Below, in pieces: positions 1 through 7,020 of a DNA stretch of 17,850 nucleotides. Position numbers and translations under genes: made by a program. Positions within the stretch are counted from its first letter, which is position 1, and every line of letters begins with the position of its first letter. Source of the stretch: Isotricha intestinalis. Lineage: Eukaryota; Ciliophora; Litostomatea; Vestibuliferida; Isotrichidae. The DNA lies in contig JAJJLU010000821.1 in assembly GCA_023807065.1 (NCBI GenBank), positions 1-17,850 of the forward strand, read 5' to 3'. The notes under the pieces were generated by a model. That model ran no database searches. It was not told the origin of the DNA and saw only the letters and a list, made by a program, of their open reading frames with translations.

Positions 1-23
1 ATCCCCAATCCCCAATCCCCAAT
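1..23. repeat. Telomeric repeat (CCCCAAT)3, left chromosome end
   Basis: After two leading bases (AT), three perfect tandem copies of CCCCAAT run to base 23. The C-rich strand reads 5'->3' into the chromosome, as expected at a left telomere, so the 3' G-rich strand would be (ATTGGGG)n. The unit resembles ciliate telomeres (CCCCAA in Tetrahymena, CCCCAAAA in hypotrichs) with an added T. C-runs like this occur nowhere else in the window, which supports a real chromosome end rather than chance. Only three units are present, so the assembly probably truncates a longer array. The rest, 24-158, is A/T-only-like leader holding the promoter of the first gene. Confidence 0.85.
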
Positions 24-158
24 ATTATCTAATTATAATATATTTTTAATGTATCAATTAATTTTGAAGAATAAATATGTAAATTTAAATAATAAATAAA
101 AAAGTAATTAAATAATAAAAAAAATATTACAAAAAAAATCAAAAAAAAAATTTAAAAA

Positions 159-1121
159 ATGTCAGAATTAAAACAAGTATTAAAAGAAAGAGATTTCCAT
201 CAAAATTTTGTAGGAACAATGTTTTTAAAACCTCCAGAAGGGAATTTTAGTAGAGTAACTTTATTTGGAGAAATATCTTCCCTATCAGACTTTCTAGATG
301 ATTCAGTATATATGTTTTATGAATTTGCCTTACCTTATGGATGGAAAATAGACAATGAAAATTCAAATGCAAAAATATATGCATCTGAAGGATATAAAGA
401 AGAAAATTTAAATTATTTGAAAAGTATATCACAAGTAAGTACAGGTTATGTAAATCCAAATGCATATTCTTTTAAAAGAAGTAAAAATTTTTCTTTTTAT
501 ACAAGTTCAATGAAGCATGATTTACATGAACATGATTTAAAAGATTTAAATACATACACTCATAATTTTTCAATACCATTTGAATTAGAATTATTAGGTC
601 ATAATGCCATTTTAAATACATTAACACCAAAATTATTAATTCAAATTAATTCAATTGATTCATGGGGAAGACATAGAATTGTAGGATATTCATTTGTAAA
701 TTTATTATGTCAAACAGGAAATATTTCTTTAGATGTTCCTTGTTTTAAACCACAAGAAGATACATATATGAAAAAATTTTCTTATTTTTTAGGAGGCTCA
801 AGGAAAATTCCAGAATTAAGAGAATTAGTAAAAACTTCTTCAAATATTGATTCAAATGTTGATTCTTTATTAAACAGATATGGTATTAAAACAGAATATA
901 CTGGTTTAGTACATGTTAATGTAAATTGTGTTATTCAAAATAAACAAGATATGGAAGCTGCTAGAAGTGATGTTAAAAAAAGACAAGGAATTGAAAATTA
1001 TAATTTAATTCTTGGAATTAATACTGCTCTTGGAGAAAAAGTTGCTGATATTATTGATGTTGATAATCAAGGACAAATGCAAACTACACAACATGGATTA
1101 ATAAATAGATATGGAGTTTAA
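159..1121 (+). CDS. MKS1: MKS1-type B9-domain protein (ciliary transition zone), short form
   Basis: This is a 320-residue protein. A B9 domain spans about residues 33-195, with the family hallmark SIDSWGRHRIVGY at 165-177, corresponding to the D-x-W-x-R-x-R-V-E-G-Y stretch of MKS1. What separates it from the smaller B9D1 and B9D2 is the region after the B9 domain: FLGGS at 210-214 and NRYGIKTEYTG at 239-249 match the 'FIGGS ... SRFGFRTETTG' region specific to MKS1. In other organisms MKS1 sits with B9D1, B9D2 and tectonics at the ciliary transition zone and gates membrane-protein entry into the cilium. At 320 residues it lacks most of the long N-terminal part of animal MKS1 (about 560). The telomere, 135 bases upstream, leaves no room for a missing upstream exon. 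The start has the A-rich context (aaaaaaATG) seen at other genes here; stop TAA. Family call is firm; function is by homology. Confidence 0.85.
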   Translation: MSELKQVLKERDFHQNFVGTMFLKPPEGNFSRVTLFGEISSLSDFLDDSVYMFYEFALPYGWKIDNENSNAKIYASEGYKEENLNYLKSISQVSTGYVNPNAYSFKRSKNFSFYTSSMKHDLHEHDLKDLNTYTHNFSIPFELELLGHNAILNTLTPKLLIQINSIDSWGRHRIVGYSFVNLLCQTGNISLDVPCFKPQEDTYMKKFSYFLGGSRKIPELRELVKTSSNIDSNVDSLLNRYGIKTEYTGLVHVNVNCVIQNKQDMEAARSDVKKRQGIENYNLILGINTALGEKVADIIDVDNQGQMQTTQHGLINRYGV

Positions 1122-1257
1122 AATATTCTATTCAAAAGTTTTATATCTTTTTTTTTTTTGATTTAAATTGTTTTTAAATTTTTTTATTTAGTGCATTTTT
1201 TTATTTAATATTAACAATAAAAAATATTAAAATAAAACAAAATAAATTATTTATCAA

Positions 1258-2574
1258 ATGAAAAAATTGTCCAAGAATTTTTCACCATATTTTAAGAGCT
1301 TTAGTAATACTTCATTAAACCCTCAAAATGAATTTTTATTTGATAAAAATTCTAAATTATCAAAATTAATTGAAGAAACAATATTAGAATTTAATTATAA
1401 ATTCAAATCAATAACTAATGCATTAAATCAATTAAAACAAAATTTATTACAAAGGTTAAATAACATTCAAGAAATATCATCCGATGATATTTCTTCTTTA
1501 AATCATTTTGGATTTCAAAAAATTTTGAATAAATCAGAAATTCACTTTGTCTCAAAATCAACAAGAAGTAATACTAAACACAATTATATGAAAATATCAC
1601 GTAATGATTCAAAAAAAAGAGGAATGAATCAAAATTTAAAATCATTAAATTTTTGTGACAAAACAAATTCTACGTTGTCTCCTAGAATAGGAAAAAATCA
1701 ACTATATAACAATAAAAAAAAAGTTTCAAGACCAAATAAACCACATTTAAATTATAATAATAATAAAAATAATAACATTAATGAAAAAGATAAATCAAAA
1801 GAAAAGCAATTAACTCAAAAGAATGTTTCTTTTAATTCAAATATTTTAATAAATAATACTTCAAATAAGAACGCAAATAGTTTGAATAATATTAAAAATG
1901 AAATAAAGTTAAATTCAGATGATTGTTTAAATATAAAAAAAAATGAAAAGAAGAAAATAACATTAGATATTCTAGAAACTACTCCAATTTCAACAATGGA
2001 AGAAAAAATAAAGAATATAAATAATACATATTCAAATACTATTCCAATTCTAGACAATAAAATATTAAGCGATAATAAGGTTTCTGATACAAGTTCTAGT
2101 GATTCTAATAAAAGTGATAGTATGAGTATTAATGATGATTCAGAAAATCAAAAAAAAATGATTTTTCCTAGTATCACTTCTCAAATTGGAATTAATTTTA
2201 TTACAAAAGAAAAAGAAGAAGAAATATTTAACGATACTTCAAATGAAACAAAAAAAATTTGTGAATTAATATATATTCTTTTAAAAGAAGAAGCCCAATT
2301 TGAAGAAAATAATGATATTAAGGCATTATTTAAATATCTTTTTGATGCCTTTAATGTTGATAATTTAAAAGATTTATTTTTTAAAGTAATTTATCCAAAA
2401 GTATATATATCTAATTCAATTGATAGGAGAATTTATTCAGTTTATAATAAAACCATAATAAATAATTTAACAGAATTTAAATTAATATGTAAAGCAACTA
2501 ATCAACCTTTAAGTTGGTTAACTATAAATATATTGGAAATTGATAAATATTTTCAATTAATTTTTGATAAATAA
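1258..2574 (+). CDS. Asn/Lys/Ser-rich protein of unknown function
   Basis: This 438-residue protein belongs to no family I recognise. Three parts are visible. Residues 1-105 have mixed composition, with a likely helix at 32-75 rich in Leu, Gln and Asn. Residues 106-330 are low complexity and probably disordered, with Asn runs (165-174), Lys runs and a Ser/Asp cluster at 276-295. The last 105 residues (about 331-438) regain a folded look, with hydrophobic helices at 332-344 and 353-378 and aromatic residues at the end. The low-complexity middle is typical of A/T-rich protist proteins and carries no functional information. It starts 136 bases after the MKS1 stop, on the same strand, and ends TAA. 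It faces the next gene tail to tail. The intact frame through 438 codons in such A/T-rich DNA makes it a real gene; the function is open. Confidence 0.75.
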   Translation: MKKLSKNFSPYFKSFSNTSLNPQNEFLFDKNSKLSKLIEETILEFNYKFKSITNALNQLKQNLLQRLNNIQEISSDDISSLNHFGFQKILNKSEIHFVSKSTRSNTKHNYMKISRNDSKKRGMNQNLKSLNFCDKTNSTLSPRIGKNQLYNNKKKVSRPNKPHLNYNNNKNNNINEKDKSKEKQLTQKNVSFNSNILINNTSNKNANSLNNIKNEIKLNSDDCLNIKKNEKKKITLDILETTPISTMEEKIKNINNTYSNTIPILDNKILSDNKVSDTSSSDSNKSDSMSINDDSENQKKMIFPSITSQIGINFITKEKEEEIFNDTSNETKKICELIYILLKEEAQFEENNDIKALFKYLFDAFNVDNLKDLFFKVIYPKVYISNSIDRRIYSVYNKTIINNLTEFKLICKATNQPLSWLTINILEIDKYFQLIFDK

Positions 2575-2896
2575 ATGCATTTTTTTTGTAAAATATGTTT
2601 AAACATAAAGTTAAATAAATATCAATAATAATTATATTATTTGATTATTAGATTTAAATTACTTTATCTTTGAAGATAAAATTTTTTTTATTTGAGTTTT
2701 TTTATTCTATTCTATAGTCAAAAGCCATTTTTCTTACTTTTTTATTTTTTAATCAGCCTTAAAATATTTTATTAAAGATAAAAATAAAGATAATAATAAT
2801 ATATAAAAATTTATTTAAATTTAAGATTTTGAAAAAAAATTATTGTGATTATAATTATTAAATTAACAATTTATTAATTTAATTTTTATTGATTCA
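2575..2896. other. Convergent intergenic region with a T-rich hairpin
   Basis: These 322 bases lie between two genes that converge tail to tail and must hold both 3' untranslated regions. No gene or RNA is visible. The clearest structure is the inverted repeat at 2663-2680, listed separately. The rest is almost pure A/T with simple-sequence character. Confidence 0.6.
2663..2680. terminator. Hairpin followed by T-tract between convergent genes
   Basis: TTTATCTT and AAGATAAA are perfect inverted arms of 8 bases around a 2-base centre, followed by a run of eight T on the + strand. It lies about 90 bases after the stop of the upstream + gene. The shape is that of a transcript 3'-end structure, but eukaryotic genes do not normally use intrinsic terminators and such hairpins arise by chance in A/T-rich DNA. 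The terminator role is a guess. Confidence 0.2.
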
Positions 2897-2911
2897 TTAA
2901 AATATATAACA

Positions 2912-2942
<31 letters not shown>

Positions 2943-4390
2943 TTTTCCTCATTTTTATCTTTCTTTTCTTTTTTTGGGATTTTATCTTTTAATTCATTAA
3001 TATCACTTATTTTCAAATTATTATTTGGTTGAAAAAAAGAAATCATATCATTTGACAAAAAAGATACAAAATCATTATTATCATTTATAGTTTTTTTTAA
3101 AATTTCAGAATTCATAGAAAAAGAATTCATATCAAAAAAAATTGTATTGCTATTAACTCTATTGACACAAGTATCAGTTAGTATTCTTTCTTTATTAATA
3201 TTATTTTTATTATTTATTTTTTTAACATTTTCTCCTTTTGGAACAATGATATTAGATTTTTCTTGAATTTCTGAATCTTCACAATCACAAGAATTATTAT
3301 TTATTCTTTCATCATAATTAATTATAGTTGTCATTGAATCAATATTTTCTTCATTATTTGTGAATTCTATTTTTGAATGTAATTCACTGACTTTTTCTTC
3401 GTTTTCTTCTAATAAATCTTCAATTTCTTTAAATTTTTTAGATATACATTCTAATAACAAAGTATAAGTTTGAATTCTTTGTTCTGAAGATATTATTATT
3501 TCTTTATTAATTTCATTTTCATTTTTTATTGTTTCTTCAAGCATATCAGCACTAATTATATTATATTTTTTTTCTTTTAAATTTTTTATATTTTCATTTT
3601 TTTCTTTATTATTTATGGGAATTGACTTTAATTTATTTTTTAATTCTTCTAATTCATATTTTTGATTTTGAGATATTATTTTTCTTTCTTTTTTTTCTTT
3701 TACATTAAATAAAGATTTAAATGTAGATATTGATGATAAAATTATTGATTCTTTATTTTTACTTTCATCTCTTATTTTTTCACTTTCTTCTGTTGTTCTT
3801 ATAGTTGAAGGAGTAAAACTTTTTTTTATATTTTTTTCTTTAGGTTTAGTAACTCTTATATTTTTAAATGTATCTTTTTCAATAATACTTCTTTTTAATA
3901 TTTTTTCCGGTTGTTTTTTATCATTTATATTTTTCCTAGTATTTAAATTAATGTTTTTATCCTTTATTGCATTTTTATAATAATTTTTATTTACAATATT
4001 CGTATATCTATTATTTTGTAAATCAATTGATGATTGTTTTATTTTTTTTTTTTCTTCGTTTTTCTTAAAATTATAATTTGAATTTTCATTAATCAAATGA
4101 TATTTAGGAAATATTTTCGTAGGCTGAGATTTATTATTATTTAAATTTTCGTTTGTATGACATACTGTTGTTAATTGAGTTGAATCCTGAAAATTTATTT
4201 TTTTTACTGTTACTCCTAAATTATCTGTATTCAAATATTTATGCTTATTTTTATTTTTATCAATTTCAGATGATGTAATTAATGTCTTATATGATAATTT
4301 TTGAAAATGCCTTTTTGCTTTAGAAATACTTTGTAAATTTGATGAAGATGATGTTTGTTCTGTTTTATTAGAAAGTAATAATGATTTCAT
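2897..4390 (-). CDS. Lys/Asn-rich protein of unknown function with C-terminal CYIF (possible CaaX box)
   Basis: The family is not recognised. I prefer the Met at 4390 (497 residues) over the in-frame Met at 4441 (514 residues). The 17 extra codons are A/T-only-like and encode F/Y/I/N/K residues, as untranslated leader DNA does here. Residue numbers below count from the 4441 Met. The protein is strongly basic and Ser/Thr-rich up to about 250, has likely coiled coil at 255-290 and 317-358, a small Cys/acidic patch (CDCED) at 385-389, and a more hydrophobic stretch at 432-470. It ends in an Asn tract (seven AAT codons) followed directly by CYIF and TAA. CYIF fits a CaaX prenylation box with X = Phe, so a lipid anchor is possible; if so, the protein would be cytosolic and membrane-attached. 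The start is upstream of 4391-4906, shared with the 3' end of the next gene. Confidence 0.7.
2912..2932. repeat. (ATT)7 microsatellite inside a coding region
   Basis: Seven perfect ATT units (AAT on the coding, minus strand) encode the seven-Asn run just before the terminal CYIF of the overlapping gene. A shorter, broken ATT stretch continues to about 2945. Length changes here would keep the frame and alter only the spacer before the putative lipid-anchor motif. Confidence 0.85.
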
Positions 4391-4906
4391 ATTAGAATAA
4401 TTTAAAAACAAATAATAAGAAAATTTAAAAATTATTTTCAAATATTTTTATGAATAATTTTTATGAATTAAATTTTTTTTTTATAAAATATTCAAATATA
4501 ACCAAATTTATTTCCTTTAAAATATTTCCTTTCACACAATCAATACTATATTTTTAGTTCTAATTTTATTTTTGTTAAAAATTTCATACAATTAAAAATA
4601 ATAAGAATTAGATTTTAGAAACTATATATAAACATAAAAATTAGTCTATCATATTTTTTTAAATGAAGTGATAATAAGCAAAAATAACTTTAAGAAATTT
4701 AAAAGTTATAAATATTATCAAAATTTAATAAAATTGTTCAATTCAAATTGAACAATAAATTTTGTTCTTTATTTAAAATTCTGTCATCCAAAAGTGAGAT
4801 ATTATATAAATTGTTAAAAAAAATAAAAATATATATATTATTAAATATTTTTGCAAATTTAGTAAAAAACTCATATATTATATATTAAACTTACTTTATA
4901 TACCAA
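4391..4906. other. Intergenic region between two minus-strand genes
   Basis: These bases hold the 3' end of the RCC1-repeat gene and the promoter and leader of the CYIF-ending gene. No gene is visible. Short structures are present. TTTTTATGAAT occurs twice (4445-4455, 4459-4469). TATTTCCTTT occurs twice at 14-base spacing (4509-4518, 4523-4532). A strong near-palindrome lies at 4733-4756 and is listed separately. Confidence 0.6.
4733..4756. promoter_or_regulatory. 24-base near-perfect palindrome
   Basis: ATTGTTCAATT and AATTGAACAAT are perfect 11-base inverted arms separated by CA. Unlike most A/T hairpins here, each arm carries a G and a C at matching positions, so it is less likely to be chance. 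It lies about 150 bases past the stop of the RCC1-repeat gene and about 340 bases before the preferred start of the next minus-strand gene. It could act as a transcript 3'-end hairpin or as a dimeric protein-binding site; the sequence does not decide between these. Confidence 0.4.
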
Positions 4907-6205
4907 TTAATCAATATTATGTTCAGAATCTTTAATAGAAATTTTATCTACATTAATTTTCGAAAAATCTTTTTGAAAAGTATTTTCTTTTTCTTTTATA
5001 TTTTTTTTAGCATTCTTATTAATTTTTAAAATATAAGTAAACCCATTTCCACATATAATACTATCTATTTCTTTATTATCATTATCATTAATCCAATTAA
5101 CTATTGATGGATAATTAATAGTATCACTTTGATACAAACCAACTTCTCTATGTTCATTTTGTCCAAATCCATACACAGAATTATCATTTAATTTACAAAT
5201 AGTATGAAAAGCTCCACAGGAAACATTTTGAATCAAAGAATTTTTATTTGGAAATTCTACTTTTAAAGGAATTTCACTATAAATTTTTTTAGTATAATAA
5301 CCTAATTGACCACAATCATTAACACCAAAAGTATATAAATTATTTTCTTTCATGAAATTGACAATAATTGCTAAATGATGAAATCCACTTGAAATTTCAA
5401 TTACTTTACCTATTAAATCAATTTTTTTTGGAATTTCAATATCTTTTTTACTTTTATCATAATCATATAAAATATTTCCCCATATATAAGCTTCTCCTAA
5501 ATAAGTTTTTAAAATAGAATGTGACCAACCACAAACTAAATTATCTATTGTAATATCTTGAGGAATTAAATCTGCTTTTGAAGGATAAATTTCATATTTA
5601 TTATTATTATTTTTTCTTGCTAATTGAGAATGCTCGTTAGAACCCCAACTGTAAAATATTCCTCTATTATCTTTTGCGAAAGAAAAATCAGAACCTGAAA
5701 AAATATCTATTATAAAAATATTATTTTTTGAAAAGTATTCTATTTCTTTTGGATTTTTTATACATTTTATTCCATTTATTATTTCTGATTGATTGTATGA
5801 TATTTCATATCCTAATTGACATTTATTATTTTTTCCTAAAGAATATACTTTTCCTTCTTTTGTTAAAAATAATGTAAATCCTTCTCCTGTTGAAATTTTA
5901 CTAATTTTTGATCCAGGAATTGGAAATATTTTATTTAAGCATTGGAAAGTGTCAAAAATTTTTTTTTTTTTGTTTGTATTAAAAATATATTTTGTATTTT
6001 TGTTGTTACCTAATTGAAAATAATCATTTAAACCCCAAGAATATAAATTATTTTTATAGTCTAAAGCAAAAGTTTGACAATTTCCTACCCATATTTTTTT
6101 ATAGTGAAGTGGTTTTAAAATATTAGAAACATTGGAATAGATATTTTCCCCATTTGCATTTATAGTATAAACTAAGGGATTTGTTCTATTTATTTGATTT
6201 CCCAT
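4907..6205 (-). CDS. RCC1-repeat beta-propeller protein with possible N-myristoylation signal
   Basis: This 432-residue protein carries RCC1 repeats. Blade signatures of the form Y-x-x/W-G-x-N-x-x-x-Q-L-G are visible at 54-66, 120-132, 184-196, 290-302 and 344-356, with a short one at 239-243. The companion strands 'C/S-G-x-x-H' lie at 224-229, 271-276 and 329-334. That is six recognisable blades, and a seventh may close the ring at about 383-394 (CGNGFTYIL). A Lys/Asn/Asp-rich tail of about 35 residues follows. RCC1 propellers act as Ran exchange factors, ubiquitin-ligase modules or, as in RPGR, ciliary-gate proteins; nothing here picks one, and RCC1 itself is not implied. The N-terminus MGNQINR fits the N-myristoylation pattern (Gly2, Asn6). 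A 13-base T run at 5959-5971 encodes Lys residues in a loop between blades and leaves the frame intact. Stop TAA. Confidence 0.85.
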   Translation of the reverse strand: MGNQINRTNPLVYTINANGENIYSNVSNILKPLHYKKIWVGNCQTFALDYKNNLYSWGLNDYFQLGNNKNTKYIFNTNKKKKIFDTFQCLNKIFPIPGSKISKISTGEGFTLFLTKEGKVYSLGKNNKCQLGYEISYNQSEIINGIKCIKNPKEIEYFSKNNIFIIDIFSGSDFSFAKDNRGIFYSWGSNEHSQLARKNNNNKYEIYPSKADLIPQDITIDNLVCGWSHSILKTYLGEAYIWGNILYDYDKSKKDIEIPKKIDLIGKVIEISSGFHHLAIIVNFMKENNLYTFGVNDCGQLGYYTKKIYSEIPLKVEFPNKNSLIQNVSCGAFHTICKLNDNSVYGFGQNEHREVGLYQSDTINYPSIVNWINDNDNKEIDSIICGNGFTYILKINKNAKKNIKEKENTFQKDFSKINVDKISIKDSEHNID

Positions 6206-6440
6206 TTTTTTGATTTAATGTTTTTCAAATTGTAAGAAATATTATTTTTATAAAATATTATTATTAAAAATCCTATAATTTAAACTTGAATTATTAATTA
6301 TATACACATAAATTATTCTATTATTAATCTTAATAGATAGTATATTTGCTATAATATTAGAAAAGTATTATTTATTCAAAATTAACAAAAAAATAAAAAA
6401 TATCTTAATTGGTGAATATAAAAAAATAATATTTTTTAAA

Positions 6441-6590
6441 ATATCCAGATATTAATAAATGATGCAATTATATAATATTAATAAAGAATATCCAAAAAAA
6501 GATATTTTAAAATAATAATAATGTTATAGAAAAAGTTTATGAAGAACATATAAAAATAAAAAGTTTTTACATATATCCAACATTAATAAC
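6441..6590. repeat. Three degenerate ATATCCA...ATTAATAA repeats
   Basis: ATATCCA occurs at 6441, 6488 and 6573. Copies one and three are followed after two or three bases by ATTAATAA. Copy two is preceded by ATTAATAA (about 6477-6484) and followed by GATATTTTAA. The repeats share the interval with two inverted-repeat pairs. They could be transcription-factor sites or the remains of a decayed element. Confidence 0.35.
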
Positions 6591-6775
6591 ATTATTTAGA
6601 AATATATTAAAATTAATGAAACATAGGATAATGATAAGCATGAATAAAGAATAGTAAGAGAAAGGTAATAAATTTGTTATGTTTTTATTTATAATTTCAA
6701 TTTGTGTTGATTTTAAAGTTATGTACATAAATTTCTTCATTTTTTTTTTATAAGATTTTTTTGAATATTCATTTT

Positions 6776-6856
6776 ACAAAAATTTATACTTTCATTTTTG
6801 GTGTTCAATAATTAAATTATAATTAACAAGAATTTATACTATTATTTTTGTGTTTC
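6776..6856. repeat. Direct repeat, two copies 50 bases apart
   Basis: The core ACAA(A/G)AATTTATACT followed by a T-rich half is present at 6776-6800 and 6826-6850, with three mismatches in 25 positions. Similarity fades after 6806 and 6856. A related ACGAATTTTTATACT lies at about 6932-6946. The location, 75-245 bases before the start codon at 7021, fits a promoter element, but this is inference. Confidence 0.4.
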
Positions 6857-7020
6857 TTTTATTTCCATTTTTTTCATCAAATTTTTCAAAAAAATTAAAA
6901 CAAGAAACTTTAATTTGGTTTAAATGGAATAACGAATTTTTATACTTCCTCTGATTATTTATATAACAAAAATTGAAAAAATAACCCCTCAAAAAAAAAA
7001 ATTATTGTTTAAGTGAATAA

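Larger units (their letters stand above)
6206..7020. other. Long divergent intergenic region with short direct and inverted repeats
   Basis: These 815 bases separate two divergent genes and so should hold both promoters. No open frame or RNA gene is visible. Three imperfect repeat copies starting ATATCCA lie at 6441-6458, 6488-6510 and 6573-6590; the first and third continue to ATTAATAA. Inverted arms are found at 6434-6445 with 6501-6512 (12 bases) and 6517-6527 with 6586-6596 (11 bases). A direct repeat of about 25 bases with three mismatches occurs at 6776-6800 and 6826-6850, exactly 50 bases apart, with a weaker third copy near 6932-6946. Confidence 0.6.

Noticed and set aside
247..465. 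72-codon open frame on the minus strand inside the MKS1 gene
   Set aside because: It is a shadow frame. Its product is only Leu/Ile/His/Tyr/Phe-rich, as expected from reading A/T-rich coding sequence antisense, while the + strand frame has conserved B9 motifs.
1815..2057. Antisense frame with a run of Phe/Ile resembling a membrane segment
   Set aside because: The hydrophobic look comes from the antisense of Lys/Glu/Asn codons (TTT, TTC, ATT). The same artefact appears at 8558-8752, 9571-9816, 9973-10203, 12686-12874 and 17033-17221.
4391..4441. Upstream Met with a hydrophobic stretch (IIFKFSYYLFLNY), as if a signal peptide
   Set aside because: The 17 codons are almost only A/T and look like leader sequence. 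The next Met at 4390 opens normal Ser/Lys-rich coding sequence, and a secreted protein would not fit the C-terminal CaaX-like motif.
5959..5971. T13 homopolymer as a possible frameshift in the RCC1-repeat gene
   Set aside because: The frame stays open and RCC1 blades are recognisable on both sides in the same frame. The run encodes Lys in a loop.
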